Source: Poindextera sp965277425 (GTDB lineage: Bacteria > Pseudomonadota > Alphaproteobacteria > Caulobacterales > Caulobacteraceae). From it: DNA of 64,000 bases. The position numbers were made by a program, and so were the translations under genes. Below are positions 49,202 through 58,551 of this stretch, one piece after another; the stretch's first letter is position 1, and each line of letters opens with the position of its first letter. The stretch spans positions 62,001-126,000 of the forward strand of contig CBDICR010000004.1 in NCBI GenBank assembly GCA_965277425.1. Reading direction: 5' to 3'. The notes beneath the pieces were generated by a model, which saw only the letters and a list, made by a program, of their open reading frames with translations, searched no databases and was not told where the DNA came from.

Positions 49202-50029
49202 TCAAGTCTTGGGGCGTTGGCCCAAGACGCTGACATCCTTCAGCTGGATGTCGGCGTGACCGATCACCGTATCGGCGTGGATATTGGCGACGACCCAGGG
49301 CCCATTGGCGCCCATCTGGCCGAAGACCATGGTGATGGGGCTGGTCAGGCCCTGGTTGCGCTGGTCGGGGGGCTTGGGCTTGAAGCCGGCGACTTCGGTA
49401 TAGCGGACGGTGCATTGGCCGCCGTGCACCAGGCCCATGGCCTTGTCGTCTTTTGAAAGCGCCGCCGGTTCGGCGCGCCCGAAATCCAGGTCATAGAGCT
49501 GCTTGCCGTCGAAGAACCGGTCGGGGCCGCGGCAGATCGCCTGCGGGCCGGCCGCCACGGCGATGCGCACGAACTGGGTCAAGGGGTCGGTCGCGGCGAG
49601 TTTCTGGGCGCGCGTCGCCGGCGGCTTGCCGAGATCGAAATAGGGCGGGGTGGAGGTGGCCTGCACATCGCCCGAACTCCAGGTCACGTGCACGTGCCGG
49701 ACCCGCTTGCCGTCGTGGTGGACGTAGCTGAAGCTGACGGGATAGGCCTGACCGTCCGCTCCCGTGCGGCCCTGGCTTTCCGCGTCGATATCAACGCGCT
49801 TCAGCGCGCGAAGGATGCCGTAGCTCTTCATCGAGATGTTGGCGCCGTAGCCGCCCGGGGTCGAGCGGCCCTCGGCATGGATCACCAGCACCTTCACCGG
49901 CAGCAGGTTGAGTGGATAGAGCACGCCGTCATAGTCCAGGCTCATCTTCAGGGGTGCGGGCGGCTGCGCCAGGGCCGGCCCGGCGAGGGCCGCGGCCAGG
50001 GCGCCAGCGAGGGCCAGTCGGGCCTTCAT
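49202..50029 (-). CDS. DUF3108-type exported protein
   Basis: About 275 residues from MKARLAL (a start two codons earlier, at 50035, is possible). A signal peptide (LAGALAAALAGPALA) leads to a beta-rich mature part with SLDYDGVLYPLNLLPVKVLV, GANISMKSYGILRALKRVDI and HHDGKRVRHVHVTW. The strand order resembles DUF3108 proteins of the periplasm, whose function is unknown. It is divergent from rpmB. Confidence 0.7.
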   Translation of the reverse strand: MKARLALAGALAAALAGPALAQPPAPLKMSLDYDGVLYPLNLLPVKVLVIHAEGRSTPGGYGANISMKSYGILRALKRVDIDAESQGRTGADGQAYPVSFSYVHHDGKRVRHVHVTWSSGDVQATSTPPYFDLGKPPATRAQKLAATDPLTQFVRIAVAAGPQAICRGPDRFFDGKQLYDLDFGRAEPAALSKDDKAMGLVHGGQCTVRYTEVAGFKPKPPDQRNQGLTSPITMVFGQMGANGPWVVANIHADTVIGHADIQLKDVSVLGQRPKT

Positions 50030-50185
50030 TTGCAAAGCCTCCTTGAAGAGGTTGACCCGAACACGGGAAGTCTTGGCCGCACCCTTGGTCTTGACGCAAC
50101 GAGCAGCCTTCGCCTATACCGCCCGCTCTTCGGCCTGGGCTAGTCCCACGGCCAAAAACGCTTTGCCCCAAGAAGGTTTCCTAAA

Positions 50186-50488
50186 ATGTCGCGGCGTTGC
50201 GAACTCACGGGCGTCGGACCGATGGTCGGGCACAATGTGAGTCACTCGAACATGAAGTCCAAGCGCCGCTTCCTGCCGGCTCTGAAGACCGCTCGTCTGC
50301 AGTCCGAGGCGCTCGGCCAGGGCTTCAACCTGCGCATCACCAACGCGGCCCTGCGCACGCTGGATTTCCGCGGCGGGCTCGACGCCTATCTGGTCAAGGC
50401 GCGCGACGACCAGCTTTCCGCCCGCGCCCGCAAGATCAAGCGCCAGGTCAAGGCCAAGCTGACCGCGGCCACCGCGGCTACAGCCTAA
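50186..50488 (+). CDS. rpmB: 50S ribosomal protein L28
   Basis: A 100-residue L28 with MSRRCELTGVGPMVGHNVSH at the N terminus and KSKRRFLPALKTARLQSEAL after it, the conserved start of the family, plus a basic C-terminal helix. It is a structural protein of the large ribosomal subunit. The gene stands alone with a GC hairpin and T-run immediately after it. Confidence 0.97.
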   Translation: MSRRCELTGVGPMVGHNVSHSNMKSKRRFLPALKTARLQSEALGQGFNLRITNAALRTLDFRGGLDAYLVKARDDQLSARARKIKRQVKAKLTAATAATA

Positions 50489-50494
50489 GATAAC

Positions 50495-50612
50495 CCGCTC
50501 ATCCCCCGCGAAGGCGGGGACCCAGGTTTTTTAGGCCACGAAAAACACGAAAAGCACGAACGTCGCGGCTAACAGCTCCGCGCGGCCATGGGCTGCGTTC
50601 GTGATTTTCGTG
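50495..50612. repeat. palindromic dispersed element, left part, hosting intron copy 2
   Basis: The outer arm at 50495-50532 contains CCCCGC-GAAG-GCGGGG and a T-run and could terminate rpmB. It is matched in inverted orientation at 52364-52401 beyond the intron. Inside it, CCACGAAAAACACG pairs with the arm GTTCGTGATTTTCGTGG, and the intron begins at the outer end of that arm. Copy 1 has the same organisation. Confidence 0.75.
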
Positions 50613-52309
50613 GTGCGCCAGGCGAAGCTGGCGAGTTCCAGCGGGTGAGAGTCCCGTGCAGGTAAGGGGTAGCGCCCGCCTGTTAGCGAGTGTTGCGGGG
50701 CGGAAGGCGACGACCGTCGCGAAGCGTACACAGCAACCGTGTGGGGTCGGCTATTGAGCCACGACATGCACAAAGTCGCAGAGGCCGAGGCGGTCACGAA
50801 CGCTGAAGGCAACATGTGCGGTCCCGTCATGCGAGGGGCTGACGCTCTGCCGGGGTCAAAGACCCGATCACGCACGGAAGGAACACGTCGGAACCTGGGA
50901 GATCTCGCGTCCGGCCGGTCGGGTTGCACCGATCCGGTCCGCCTTGGGAAGGTGAGGAGCCGAAGCCGAGGATGAACGGGCGCGAGAAGTCAGACCCCGC
51001 CATAGTAGCTGGGAAGCGGGCGAACGGAGCCGGGCGACCGGCCGAGGAGGGCGTGGAGCCAAGGGCGGGGGCCGAGGGAAACGCGGGCCGGCAAAGCACG
51101 TCCCGGGCTCAGGGCCGGGTCGGCGTGTCACAGGCGCTGGACCGCGTACGGCAAGCCGCAAGGCTAGGGAAGGAGGCGAGGTTCATCTCGCTCCTGCACC
51201 ATGTCGATGACGCCCGGCTGCGGGAGGCGTACCTCGCGCTCAAGCGAGATGCGTCTCCTGGGGTGGACGGCATGACGTGGCGCGACTACGGGGCCGATCT
51301 CGAGCCGAGGCTCGCCGATCTGTGCGACCGGGTCCACCGGGGAGCGTACCGGGCTCAGCCGGCCAGACGGGTGATGATCCCCAAGCAAGACGGGAGCCAG
51401 CGACCGCTGGCGATCGCCGCGCTTGAGGACAAGATTGTCCAGAAGGCCGTGCTCGGGGTGCTGAACGCCATCTATGAGGAAGACTTCCTCGGCTTCAGCT
51501 ACGGCTTCCGGCCCAGGCGCGGCCAGCACGACGCGCTGGACGCCCTGGTGGTCGGGATCGAGACCAGGGCGGTGAACTTCATCCTGGACGCCGATATCAG
51601 AAGCTTCTTCGATACGGTCAGCCATGCCTGGCTGGTCCGCTTCCTGGAGCATCGGATCGGCGACAAGCGCATCGTCCGCCTGATCCAGAAGTGGTTGAAG
51701 ACGGGCGTCCTGGAAGACGGGGTCGTAAGCGTCAGTGAGACAGGGACGGGACAGGGCGCGGTGATCTCGCCGCTCCTGGCCAACATCTATCTGCACTACG
51801 TCTTCGACCTGTGGGCCGAGCAATGGCGCCGTCGCGAGGCGTCCGGCGACATGATCATCGTGCGCTATGCCGATGACATGGTGCTGGGCTTCGAGCACGA
51901 GGCCGATGCAAGGCGCTTCCAGGAGGCGATGGGTGAGCGGTTAGGGGCGTTCGAACTGTCGCTCGGCGACGAAGGCATCAGGCCATCGACGAGCAAGGCC
52001 GATGGCTGAAGCAAGTGGTCACCGGCTTCTTCGCCTATCACGCCGTGCCGACCAACAGTCGCACGCTCGTGGTCTTCCACAACCAGGTCGCCAACCTGTG
52101 GCGGCGCGCGCTGCGGCGGCGCGGCTCCAGGGACCGCACGACCTGGGCGCGAATGGAGAAGATCGCCAACGACTGGCTTCCCCCACCGCGCATCCTCCAC
52201 CCCTGGCCCAACCAGCGCTTCGCCGTCAAACACCCAAGGTGGGAGCCGTATGCGGAAAAGCCGCACGTACGGTTCTGTGCGGGGGGCGCGGGGTAACCCG
52301 CGTCCCTAC
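50613..52309 (+). mobile_element. group II intron, copy 2 (about 1.7 kb, internally deleted)
   Basis: This begins GTGCGCC and ends with domain V (GAGCCGTATGCGG onward) and domain VI, with ...CCCTAC as likely 3' end. It is aligned to copy 1 at a constant offset of 33870 up to 51964, then at 33665, so 205 bp of the reverse transcriptase gene are missing (copy 1 positions 18095-18299). Outside the deletion only a few point differences are seen. It sits between rpmB and a converging hydrolase gene. Confidence 0.9.
50972..52009 (+). pseudogene. ltrA: group II intron reverse transcriptase, copy 2, frameshifted by a 205-bp deletion
   Basis: From the ATG at 50972 the frame matches copy 1 through the catalytic YADDMVLG and GAFELSL, then leaves the frame at the 205-bp deletion and stops at 52009 after an unrelated tail (GDEGIRPSTS). 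The lost part covers the end of the RT domain and the start of the maturase region. The remaining maturase C terminus (GFFAYHAVPTN onward) continues in another frame at 52015-52296. Motif A is RSFFDTV, the normal form, unlike copy 1. The protein cannot be active as encoded. Confidence 0.88.
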
Positions 52310-52363
52310 CGCGATTGGTTCGTGGTCACCTTGACCACATGTGCCCGTCCCGACTTTTCAAGC

Positions 52364-52401
52364 AAAAAAGCCTGGGTCCCCGCCTTCGCGGGGATGAGCG
52401 G
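52364..52401. repeat. right outer arm of the element hosting intron copy 2
   Basis: About 38 bases, AAAAAAGCCTGGGTCCCC and onward to GGGATGAGCGG, are the inverted copy of 50495-50532, apart from single-base differences. Together they bracket the intron as terminal inverted repeats of the target element. Confidence 0.75.
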
Positions 52402-52442
52402 TGGTGGGTTGCCCCCGCTGGTGAACAACCCTGCAGCCAATC

Positions 52443-53180
52443 CTACTTCAGTGTTTCGCCGAACAGTTTCAGCATCTCGCGCCAGTGCCGTTCCGAGGCC
52501 GCCTCGTTGTAGACGGGCATGTCGGGCGGGGCGTAGCCGTGCTTGGCGCCGGCGTAGATTTCCACCGTGTTCTCGACGCTGGCGGCGGTCAGCGCCTCGC
52601 GCAGGCGGTCGGCCTGTTCGGGCGGGAAGCCGGCGTCCTCGTCGGCCCCGGCCACATAGACCTTGGCCTTGATCTTCGCCGCCAGAAGGTGCGGGCTGTC
52701 GGGCGCATCGGTGGCCAGGCGCCCGCCATGGAAGGCGGCCGAGGCGGCGACGCGATCGGGGAATTCGCCGGCCGCGCGCAGGGCCAGGCCGCCGCCCATG
52801 CAATAGCCGGTGACGCCGACCTTATCGCCCTTCACCTCGGGTTGCCTGGCCAGCCAGTCCAGGAAGGCGCCGGTGTCGCGGGTCGAGCGCACCGGATCGG
52901 TCGAGGCCATGAACTTGCCGAAGATGGCGCGGCGCGCGTCCTCGTTCTTGAACGCCTCGGCCATGTTGATCGGCTCGTAGGGGCCGGCGCGCCAGAACAT
53001 GTCGGGCAGCAGGACATAATAGCCGTTTCCCGCCAGCCGCTCGCACATCTGGAACAGGGCCGGCCGGATCGCCGGCGCGTCCATGAAGAAAATCACCGCC
53101 GGCCAGGGGCCATCGCCTTCGGGATGGAAGGTGTAGGCCCGGGCCTCGCCGTCCGGGGTCGGAATCGCAACCTGTTGCAT
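52443..53180 (-). CDS. dienelactone hydrolase family protein
   Basis: A 245-residue cytosolic alpha/beta hydrolase with VIFFMDAPAIRP near the oxyanion region, GYCMGGG as nucleophile elbow with Cys, as in true dienelactone hydrolases (C123 type), KVYVAGADEDAGFPPEQ with the acid, and the histidine in GAKHGYAPPDMPVYN. It probably opens lactone rings during aromatic breakdown; this is family knowledge. It is unrelated in detail to the hydrolase at 125-910, which has Ser. Confidence 0.88.
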   Translation of the reverse strand: MQQVAIPTPDGEARAYTFHPEGDGPWPAVIFFMDAPAIRPALFQMCERLAGNGYYVLLPDMFWRAGPYEPINMAEAFKNEDARRAIFGKFMASTDPVRSTRDTGAFLDWLARQPEVKGDKVGVTGYCMGGGLALRAAGEFPDRVAASAAFHGGRLATDAPDSPHLLAAKIKAKVYVAGADEDAGFPPEQADRLREALTAASVENTVEIYAGAKHGYAPPDMPVYNEAASERHWREMLKLFGETLK

Positions 53181-53200
53181 CGCTTGAAATCCTTATCCTT

Positions 53201-54340
53201 TTAATTGGCCAAAAGGTCTCGCCCCACCGCCTTGACGTCCGTGCAGCCGGTCAGGGCCAGCGCTACCAGCATTTCGCTGCGCATGACCGAAATCACATGG
53301 GAGACACCCGCCTCGCCGCGCGCGCCCAGCGCCCAGGCCCAGGCGCGGCCGATCAGGCAGGCGTCGGCGCCGGACGCCAGGGCCTTGATCACGTCGAGGC
53401 CGGAGCGGACCCCGCCGTCGAGCAGCAGGGTCATGTCGTCGCCGACCGCGTCCTTGATCGCCGGCATCACCGAGATGGTCGACGGCGCGCCATCGAGCTG
53501 GCGGCCGCCGTGGTTGGAGACAATGATGCCGTCGACGCCGGCCCGCACCGCCTCGCGCGCGTCGTCGGGGTCGAGAATGCCCTTGATAACGATCGGTCCG
53601 GCCCAATGCTGGCGCACCCAGGCGATGTCGTCCCAGGTGATGGAAGCGTCGAAATTGCGCCCGATCCAGCCCCAGAAGTCGCCGAGCCCCTTGGCCTCGG
53701 GTACGGCGGCGGCGATGTTGCCGAAGGTGTGCGGCGTTCCGTTGAGCTGCACGTCCCAGAGCCAGTCCGGGTGGGTGATCCCGTCCCAGACCCGCTTGAC
53801 GCCGGCGAAGGCCTGCGGCGGTCCTGACAGGCCGCTGCGCATGTCGCGATAGCGCGTGCCGGGCACCGGCAGGTCGACCGTGAACAAGAGCACCGGGCAC
53901 TGGGCGGCGGTGGCTCTGGCGATGTACTCGACCATGAAGCCGCGGTCCTTCAGCATGTAGAGCTGGAACCAGGGCGGGGCGACCTTGGCCACCTCGTCGA
54001 CGTCGCAGATGGTCAGGGAGGACAGGCAGAAGGGGATGCCGGCCGCCTTGGCCGCCCGGGCGGCCTGGGTCTCGCCGCGGCGCGCGTACATGCCGGCCAT
54101 GCCGATGGGACCGAGCAGCAGGGGCATGCTGAGGTCGAGGCCGAACAGCTCGGTCTTCAGCGAAATCTTGGAGACATCCTTCAAGATGCGCTGGCGCAGG
54201 CGCAGGGCCTGGAAGTCGGCGGTATTCGCCGCCAGCGTCTGTTCGGCATAGGCCGCGCCGTCGACATAGTCGAACAGGATTTTCGGCAATCTGCGCCGCG
54301 CGGCCTCGCGATAGTCGGCGACATTGACCGGCCGGCTCAA
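53201..54340 (-). CDS. FMN-dependent alpha-hydroxy-acid oxidase/L-lactate dehydrogenase type
   Basis: A 379-residue TIM-barrel flavoprotein with DYVDGAAYAEQTLAANTADF, LLGPIGMAGMYARRGE, SSLTICDVDEV, FQLYMLKDR, IVIKGILDPDDA, IIVSNHGGRQLDGAPSTI (catalytic His and Arg) and LLLDGGVRSGLDVIKAL. It oxidises an L-2-hydroxy acid such as lactate or glycolate. The start is a TTG overlapping the cobT stop (TTGA), so the two are coupled. Confidence 0.9.
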   Translation of the reverse strand: MSRPVNVADYREAARRRLPKILFDYVDGAAYAEQTLAANTADFQALRLRQRILKDVSKISLKTELFGLDLSMPLLLGPIGMAGMYARRGETQAARAAKAAGIPFCLSSLTICDVDEVAKVAPPWFQLYMLKDRGFMVEYIARATAAQCPVLLFTVDLPVPGTRYRDMRSGLSGPPQAFAGVKRVWDGITHPDWLWDVQLNGTPHTFGNIAAAVPEAKGLGDFWGWIGRNFDASITWDDIAWVRQHWAGPIVIKGILDPDDAREAVRAGVDGIIVSNHGGRQLDGAPSTISVMPAIKDAVGDDMTLLLDGGVRSGLDVIKALASGADACLIGRAWAWALGARGEAGVSHVISVMRSEMLVALALTGCTDVKAVGRDLLAN

Positions 54341-56277
54341 CGCGGGGCCCCGGCGGCGTCGCGCTGGGTGGTGCGACGCGGCGGCGGCGGCGCGGTCGGC
54401 TGCATCGAGGGCGGCGGCTGCAGATTGGCGCCCATGCGGCCATGGCTCTTGGGCTCCTCGTCGAACAGTTCGGCCAGCTGGTCGGTGATCACCCCGCCCA
54501 GCTGCTCCACATCGACGATGGTGACCGCGCGGCGGTAATAGCGGCGCACATCGTGGCCGATGCCGATGGCGATCAGCTCCACGGGCGAGTTGTTCTCGAT
54601 CTCGGCGATGACGGTGCGCAGGTGCCGCTCCAGATAGTGGCCGGAATTGACCGAGAGGGTGGAGTCGTCGACCGGCGCGCCGTCCGAAATGACCATCAGG
54701 ATGCGTCGTTGTTCGGTGCGGCCGATCAGCCGGTGGTGCGCCCAGAGCAGGGCCTCGCCGTCGATGTTTTCCTTCAAAAGCCCCTCGCGCATCATCAGGC
54801 CAAGGTTGCGCCGCGCGCGCCGCCAGGGCGCGTCGGCGGACTTGTAGACGATGTGGCGCAGGTCGTTCAGACGGCCGGGGGCGGGCGGCTTGCCGGCCTT
54901 CAGCCATTCCTCGCGGGTCAGGCCGCCCTTCCAGGCGCGGGTGGTGAAGCCGAGGATCTCGGTCTTGACCGCGCAGCGCTCCAGGGTGCGGGCGAGGATG
55001 TCGGCGCAGACGGCGGCCACCATGATCGGGCGCCCGCGCATGGAGCCGGAATTGTCGATCAGGATGGTGACGACCGTGTCGCGGAACTCGGTGTCCTCTT
55101 CCTGCTTGAACGACAGCGGCGCGGTCGGGTCGATGATCACCCGCGTCAGCCGCGCCACGTCCAGCATCCCTTCCTCCAGGTCGAAGGTCCAGGCACGGTT
55201 CTGCTTGGCGAGCAGGCGGCGCTGCAGCCGGTTGGCCAGGCGCGAAACGACGTTCGAGAGGCTGGCCAGCTGCTGATCGAGATAGGCGCGCAAGCGGCCC
55301 AGCTCCTCGGCGTCGCACAGCTCCTCGGCGCCGACCACCTCGTCATGGGCGGTGGTGAAGACCTTGTAGGGCGGCTCGCGCGTCCCGGGATCCTTGACGT
55401 CGGGCCGCGCGGCCTTTTCGCCGTCGCCCATCTCGACGTCGTCGTCGGAGGGTTCGGCGTCGTCGTCGGACTCAGCCTCGGTGCGCTGTTCCTCCGAGCC
55501 GTCGGCGTCGCGGTCGGCGCTTTTCGACGGGTCGGGCTCGGCGCCTTCGCCGTCCTGGTCCTCGTCCTCGCCCATGTCGTCCTGGACGTCGCGCGGCATT
55601 TCCGGCGTGTCGCTTTCGCCGGAATCCTCGGCGTCGTCGCCGAACTCCTCGCCCAGATCCAGGTCCTTGATGATCGAGCGCGCCACCCGCGCGAACGCGG
55701 CCTGATCCTCGAGCCGGTCCGCCAGCCGGTCGAGATCGGCGCCGGCCTTGGCTTCGATGTCGGCGCGATGGCGCTCAACCAGCATCCGGGCGCCGTCGGG
55801 CGGCGCATCGCCCGTCAGCCGCTCGCGCACCATCAGCCCGACGATGTCGGCCAGGGGCGCGGCGGCCGGATCGTCGAACCGGTTCAGGCCCTTCTTCTCG
55901 ATGGTCGATTCCAGCGCCGAGGTCAGGTTGGCGCGCACGCCCATCAGCGCATTGGCGCCGATGGCGTCGATGCGGGCCTGCTCGACCGCTTCGAACACCG
56001 CGCGGGCCTGCAGCGACTGCGGCCTGAGCTTGGCGTGAGCGGCCTCGTCGTGGTGGGCGAGGCGCAGCGCCATCTGGTCGGCCAGGCCGCGGATGCGCGA
56101 AGTCTCCTTGGGCGAAAGATCGCGTGGTGGGTGCGGCAGCACCGCGTGGTTGCCGTTCAGCGCCGGCCCGTCGCCCGAAAAGGTGACCTCCAGGTCCGGC
56201 TGCTCGGCCAGTGAACGCGCCGCGTGCGCGATCGCCCGCTTGAAGATCTCGGTCGGGTTTTCAGTCTTCGAGGCCAT
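54337..56277 (-). CDS. cobT: cobaltochelatase subunit CobT
   Basis: A 646-residue protein: an N-terminal helical domain, an acidic low-complexity stretch at about 207-290, and a C-terminal von Willebrand A domain with the metal site DNSGSMRG at residues 408-415 and VISDGAPVDDST. With CobS, an AAA+ ATPase, it powers CobN insertion of cobalt in aerobic cobalamin synthesis; CobS/CobN are not in view. A short Pro-rich tail closes the protein. Confidence 0.93.
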   Translation of the reverse strand: MASKTENPTEIFKRAIAHAARSLAEQPDLEVTFSGDGPALNGNHAVLPHPPRDLSPKETSRIRGLADQMALRLAHHDEAAHAKLRPQSLQARAVFEAVEQARIDAIGANALMGVRANLTSALESTIEKKGLNRFDDPAAAPLADIVGLMVRERLTGDAPPDGARMLVERHRADIEAKAGADLDRLADRLEDQAAFARVARSIIKDLDLGEEFGDDAEDSGESDTPEMPRDVQDDMGEDEDQDGEGAEPDPSKSADRDADGSEEQRTEAESDDDAEPSDDDVEMGDGEKAARPDVKDPGTREPPYKVFTTAHDEVVGAEELCDAEELGRLRAYLDQQLASLSNVVSRLANRLQRRLLAKQNRAWTFDLEEGMLDVARLTRVIIDPTAPLSFKQEEDTEFRDTVVTILIDNSGSMRGRPIMVAAVCADILARTLERCAVKTEILGFTTRAWKGGLTREEWLKAGKPPAPGRLNDLRHIVYKSADAPWRRARRNLGLMMREGLLKENIDGEALLWAHHRLIGRTEQRRILMVISDGAPVDDSTLSVNSGHYLERHLRTVIAEIENNSPVELIAIGIGHDVRRYYRRAVTIVDVEQLGGVITDQLAELFDEEPKSHGRMGANLQPPPSMQPTAPPPPRRTTQRDAAGAPR

Positions 56278-56362
56278 GGCCCGCCGTCATAGCGCGCCGG
56301 GTCGTCGCGGCGAAAGCGCGAACTCGCCGCCGGCGCTCGAACTGAACGGCGAAATGCCTCGC

Positions 56363-57565
56363 CTATTTGCCGCCCTGCGCTAGATAGGCCCGGGATTCGT
56401 CGCCGACGATCGCGACCAGGTTGCCCATGTTCAGGTCAGCGTCGATCAGGTGCAGGCCCCAGTCCTTCTGGATCTGGCCGCCGAACACCACGTCGCCGCC
56501 GATGTCGTTGGCGCGCCGGCCGCCGGGCGTTGGATGGAGGGTGATGGCGAGGTAGTTTCCGTGCGCGTTGGAAACGCATTCGGCGGTCAAAAGGCCGGGC
56601 GTCTCGACGAACGGGGTGTCGATCGGCCGCGGCGGCGTGATCCAGGCGGGCTGCGGGCTGGCCGCGTTGGCGATCTGGCCTGAATTGGCGCTGAAATAGG
56701 CCTGCAACTCGCCCGAGCCGCCGCCGAGCGCGGCCGGATTGACGCAGGCCGCGACCGTACCCTGGGCCGGACGGCCCTGGCCGAAGCGGCTGTTCGGCGG
56801 CGGCGGCGAATCGGCGCGGAAGGACGAATAGGCGATCGCGCAGCCGATCTGGCTGGCGGAATGACACAGTGGAATGGTCTGGAACGCGCCGCCGACGTCC
56901 TTGCCGGGCGGGACCTGCAGCGCCGTGCCCATCAGGATCGCCGACACCAGCCGCGTCTGCACCGGCTTGCCGTCGATTTCCTTGGCGATGAGCACGGTCA
57001 GCACGCCCGAACCCTGGCTATGGCCGATCAGGACGACGCCGCGCCCATGGTTGTCGTGGGCCAGATACTCGTTCCAGGCGTCGCGCACGTCGTCATAGGC
57101 CAGCGCCCGGTCGGCACCGGCCATTGGCCGACCGGTCATCATGGCCGCCAGCGCGGTTAGGGTGACCTGGCGATACATCGGCGCATAGAGGCGGCACTTG
57201 GCGCCGAAACGGGCGAACTGATGCAAGACCACGTTCGTCTCGGCCGGCTCGATCGCCATGGTCGAGTTGGCGCCGGGGTCGGTCGAGACGGTCGGATAGA
57301 CGTAGAAGCAATCGATCGGCGCGTCGGGATCGGGGTGGAAACGATCGATCGAGGTTGCGCCGTCCGCCTGGATTACCGTGGCGTCCAGATCGACCGTGCA
57401 GGCGTCGCGGCGTCCCGGCCGGCAGAGCCAGGTCGCGGGATCGGTGTAGTCGTTCGGCGTGGCGGCCGGCGCCGCGGCCATGGGCGCCTGGGCCCTGGCG
57501 GCGCCGCCAAGGCCGCCGGTGATCGCCAAGACGAGCGCGAACGTGATCGAGGCGCGGCTGAACAT
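56363..57565 (-). CDS. DUF3089 family exported alpha/beta hydrolase-like protein
   Basis: A 400-residue protein from MFSRASITFALVLAITGGLG (signal peptide). DCFYVYPTVSTDPGANS and NEYLAHDNHGRGVVLIGHSQ followed by GSGVLT give the DUF3089 pattern, including a GHSQG nucleophile elbow; a late LHLIDADLNMGNLVAIV is also family-like. It is likely a periplasmic lipase or esterase of unknown substrate. The GGGGGGA ribosome site supports this start. Confidence 0.85.
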   Translation of the reverse strand: MFSRASITFALVLAITGGLGGAARAQAPMAAAPAATPNDYTDPATWLCRPGRRDACTVDLDATVIQADGATSIDRFHPDPDAPIDCFYVYPTVSTDPGANSTMAIEPAETNVVLHQFARFGAKCRLYAPMYRQVTLTALAAMMTGRPMAGADRALAYDDVRDAWNEYLAHDNHGRGVVLIGHSQGSGVLTVLIAKEIDGKPVQTRLVSAILMGTALQVPPGKDVGGAFQTIPLCHSASQIGCAIAYSSFRADSPPPPNSRFGQGRPAQGTVAACVNPAALGGGSGELQAYFSANSGQIANAASPQPAWITPPRPIDTPFVETPGLLTAECVSNAHGNYLAITLHPTPGGRRANDIGGDVVFGGQIQKDWGLHLIDADLNMGNLVAIVGDESRAYLAQGGK

Positions 57566-57711
57566 GGTCTTCCCCCCGACATCCGTTGTCGTTGTTGAGG
57601 GCGATACTCGCGCGCGGCGTCGGCGGCGTCCAGGCTCTTCGTCCATGACCAGGCTTCGGCTATGGTCGAGCTTCGTTGGCGCGGAATCATTGAAACGACG
57701 GAGGGCGAGAG

Positions 57712-58080
57712 GTGATCGGCTTCATCATCCGGGTGCTGATCGTGGCGCTCGGCCTGTGGGTCGCGGCCCACATCGTGCCGGGCATAGGCTACAGCTCCTA
57801 TGGCAGCCTGCTGGCCGCCGCCTTCCTGCTGGGGATCGCCAATGCGATCATCCGGCCGATCCTGGTCATCCTGACCCTTCCGATCACCATCATCACGCTG
57901 GGCCTGTTTCTTCTGGTGATCAACGGCCTGATGCTGGAACTGGTCGCCGTCTTCCTGCACGGCTTCCAGGTGCATGGGCTGATCGCCGCCATCTTCGGCG
58001 CCATCGTCGTCGGCCTGACCGGCTGGGTCGCGTCCTGGTTCATCGGCTCCAGCGGCCGCTTCGAAGCCTATCGGCGTTAG
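57712..58080 (+). CDS. phage-holin-family-4 type membrane protein
   Basis: A 122-residue inner-membrane protein with four hydrophobic spans (IIRVLIVALGLWVAAHIVPG, AAAFLLGIANAIIRPILVIL, LPITIITLGLFLLVINGLML, GLIAAIFGAIVVGLTGWVAS). This is the PhageHol4_2 family, common on bacterial chromosomes and probably not a lysis holin. Starts with GTG after GAGGGCGAGAG. Its stop overlaps the converging gene by 4 bp. Confidence 0.88.
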   Translation: MIGFIIRVLIVALGLWVAAHIVPGIGYSSYGSLLAAAFLLGIANAIIRPILVILTLPITIITLGLFLLVINGLMLELVAVFLHGFQVHGLIAAIFGAIVVGLTGWVASWFIGSSGRFEAYRR

Positions 58081-58484
58081 CCGCGGCGAAGCTGGATATC
58101 GACGCCGCTGGACTGGTGCGAGACCAGCAGGCTGTTGCTCCAGCGGTTGAAGTCGATCAGAATCTGCCCCTGGCCATCGACCAGGGCGGCGCCGTCGGTC
58201 ACCGGCCGCCAGCCCGCGACGCCGGCCGGCAGGGCCTGGCCGCAATCGGCGGGGACGTCGACGCGGTAGACGCCACGTCCGACCGCGGCGCTGGAAAGCG
58301 TGACCTTGCAGATCGAATGGCCGTGGGTTTCCAGCACCCAGCCCTGCGCGGCGGCGTCGGCGGGCCGGAGCGGCATGCCCACCCGGTCGCGGCCGAGCGC
58401 GTTCATGTCCTGGGCGCTGGCCGCGCCGGCGGCGAGCGCGAGCGCGGCGCCGATCATGCTCGCGACGATAGTCTTCGAACCCAT
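58077..58484 (-). CDS. AprI/Inh-like metalloprotease inhibitor domain protein
   Basis: A 135-residue exported protein from MGSKTIVASMIGAALALAAG. In the mature part SICKVTLSSAAVG and ADCGQALPAGVAGWRPV hold the paired cysteines and the Trp/Gly strand pattern of AprI/Inh inhibitors, small beta-barrel periplasmic proteins that protect against secreted metalloproteases. The match is moderate. No protease gene is adjacent. Confidence 0.7.
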   Translation of the reverse strand: MGSKTIVASMIGAALALAAGAASAQDMNALGRDRVGMPLRPADAAAQGWVLETHGHSICKVTLSSAAVGRGVYRVDVPADCGQALPAGVAGWRPVTDGAALVDGQGQILIDFNRWSNSLLVSHQSSGVDIQLRRG

Positions 58485-58551
58485 AGCCTGCGTCCTCAGT
58501 TGAATCCCTACAGCACAGACAACGCGGAAAATGGGTCGGCGATCCATGGGC

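Noticed and set aside
46747..49233. Long plus-strand frame antisense to the SUV3-like helicase
   Set aside because: The helicase motifs lie on the minus strand; the opposite frame is Arg/Gly-rich with no motif.
54443..56214. Long plus-strand frame antisense to cobT
   Set aside because: It is the mirror of a high-GC gene on the other strand; cobT has clear domains and the antisense has none.
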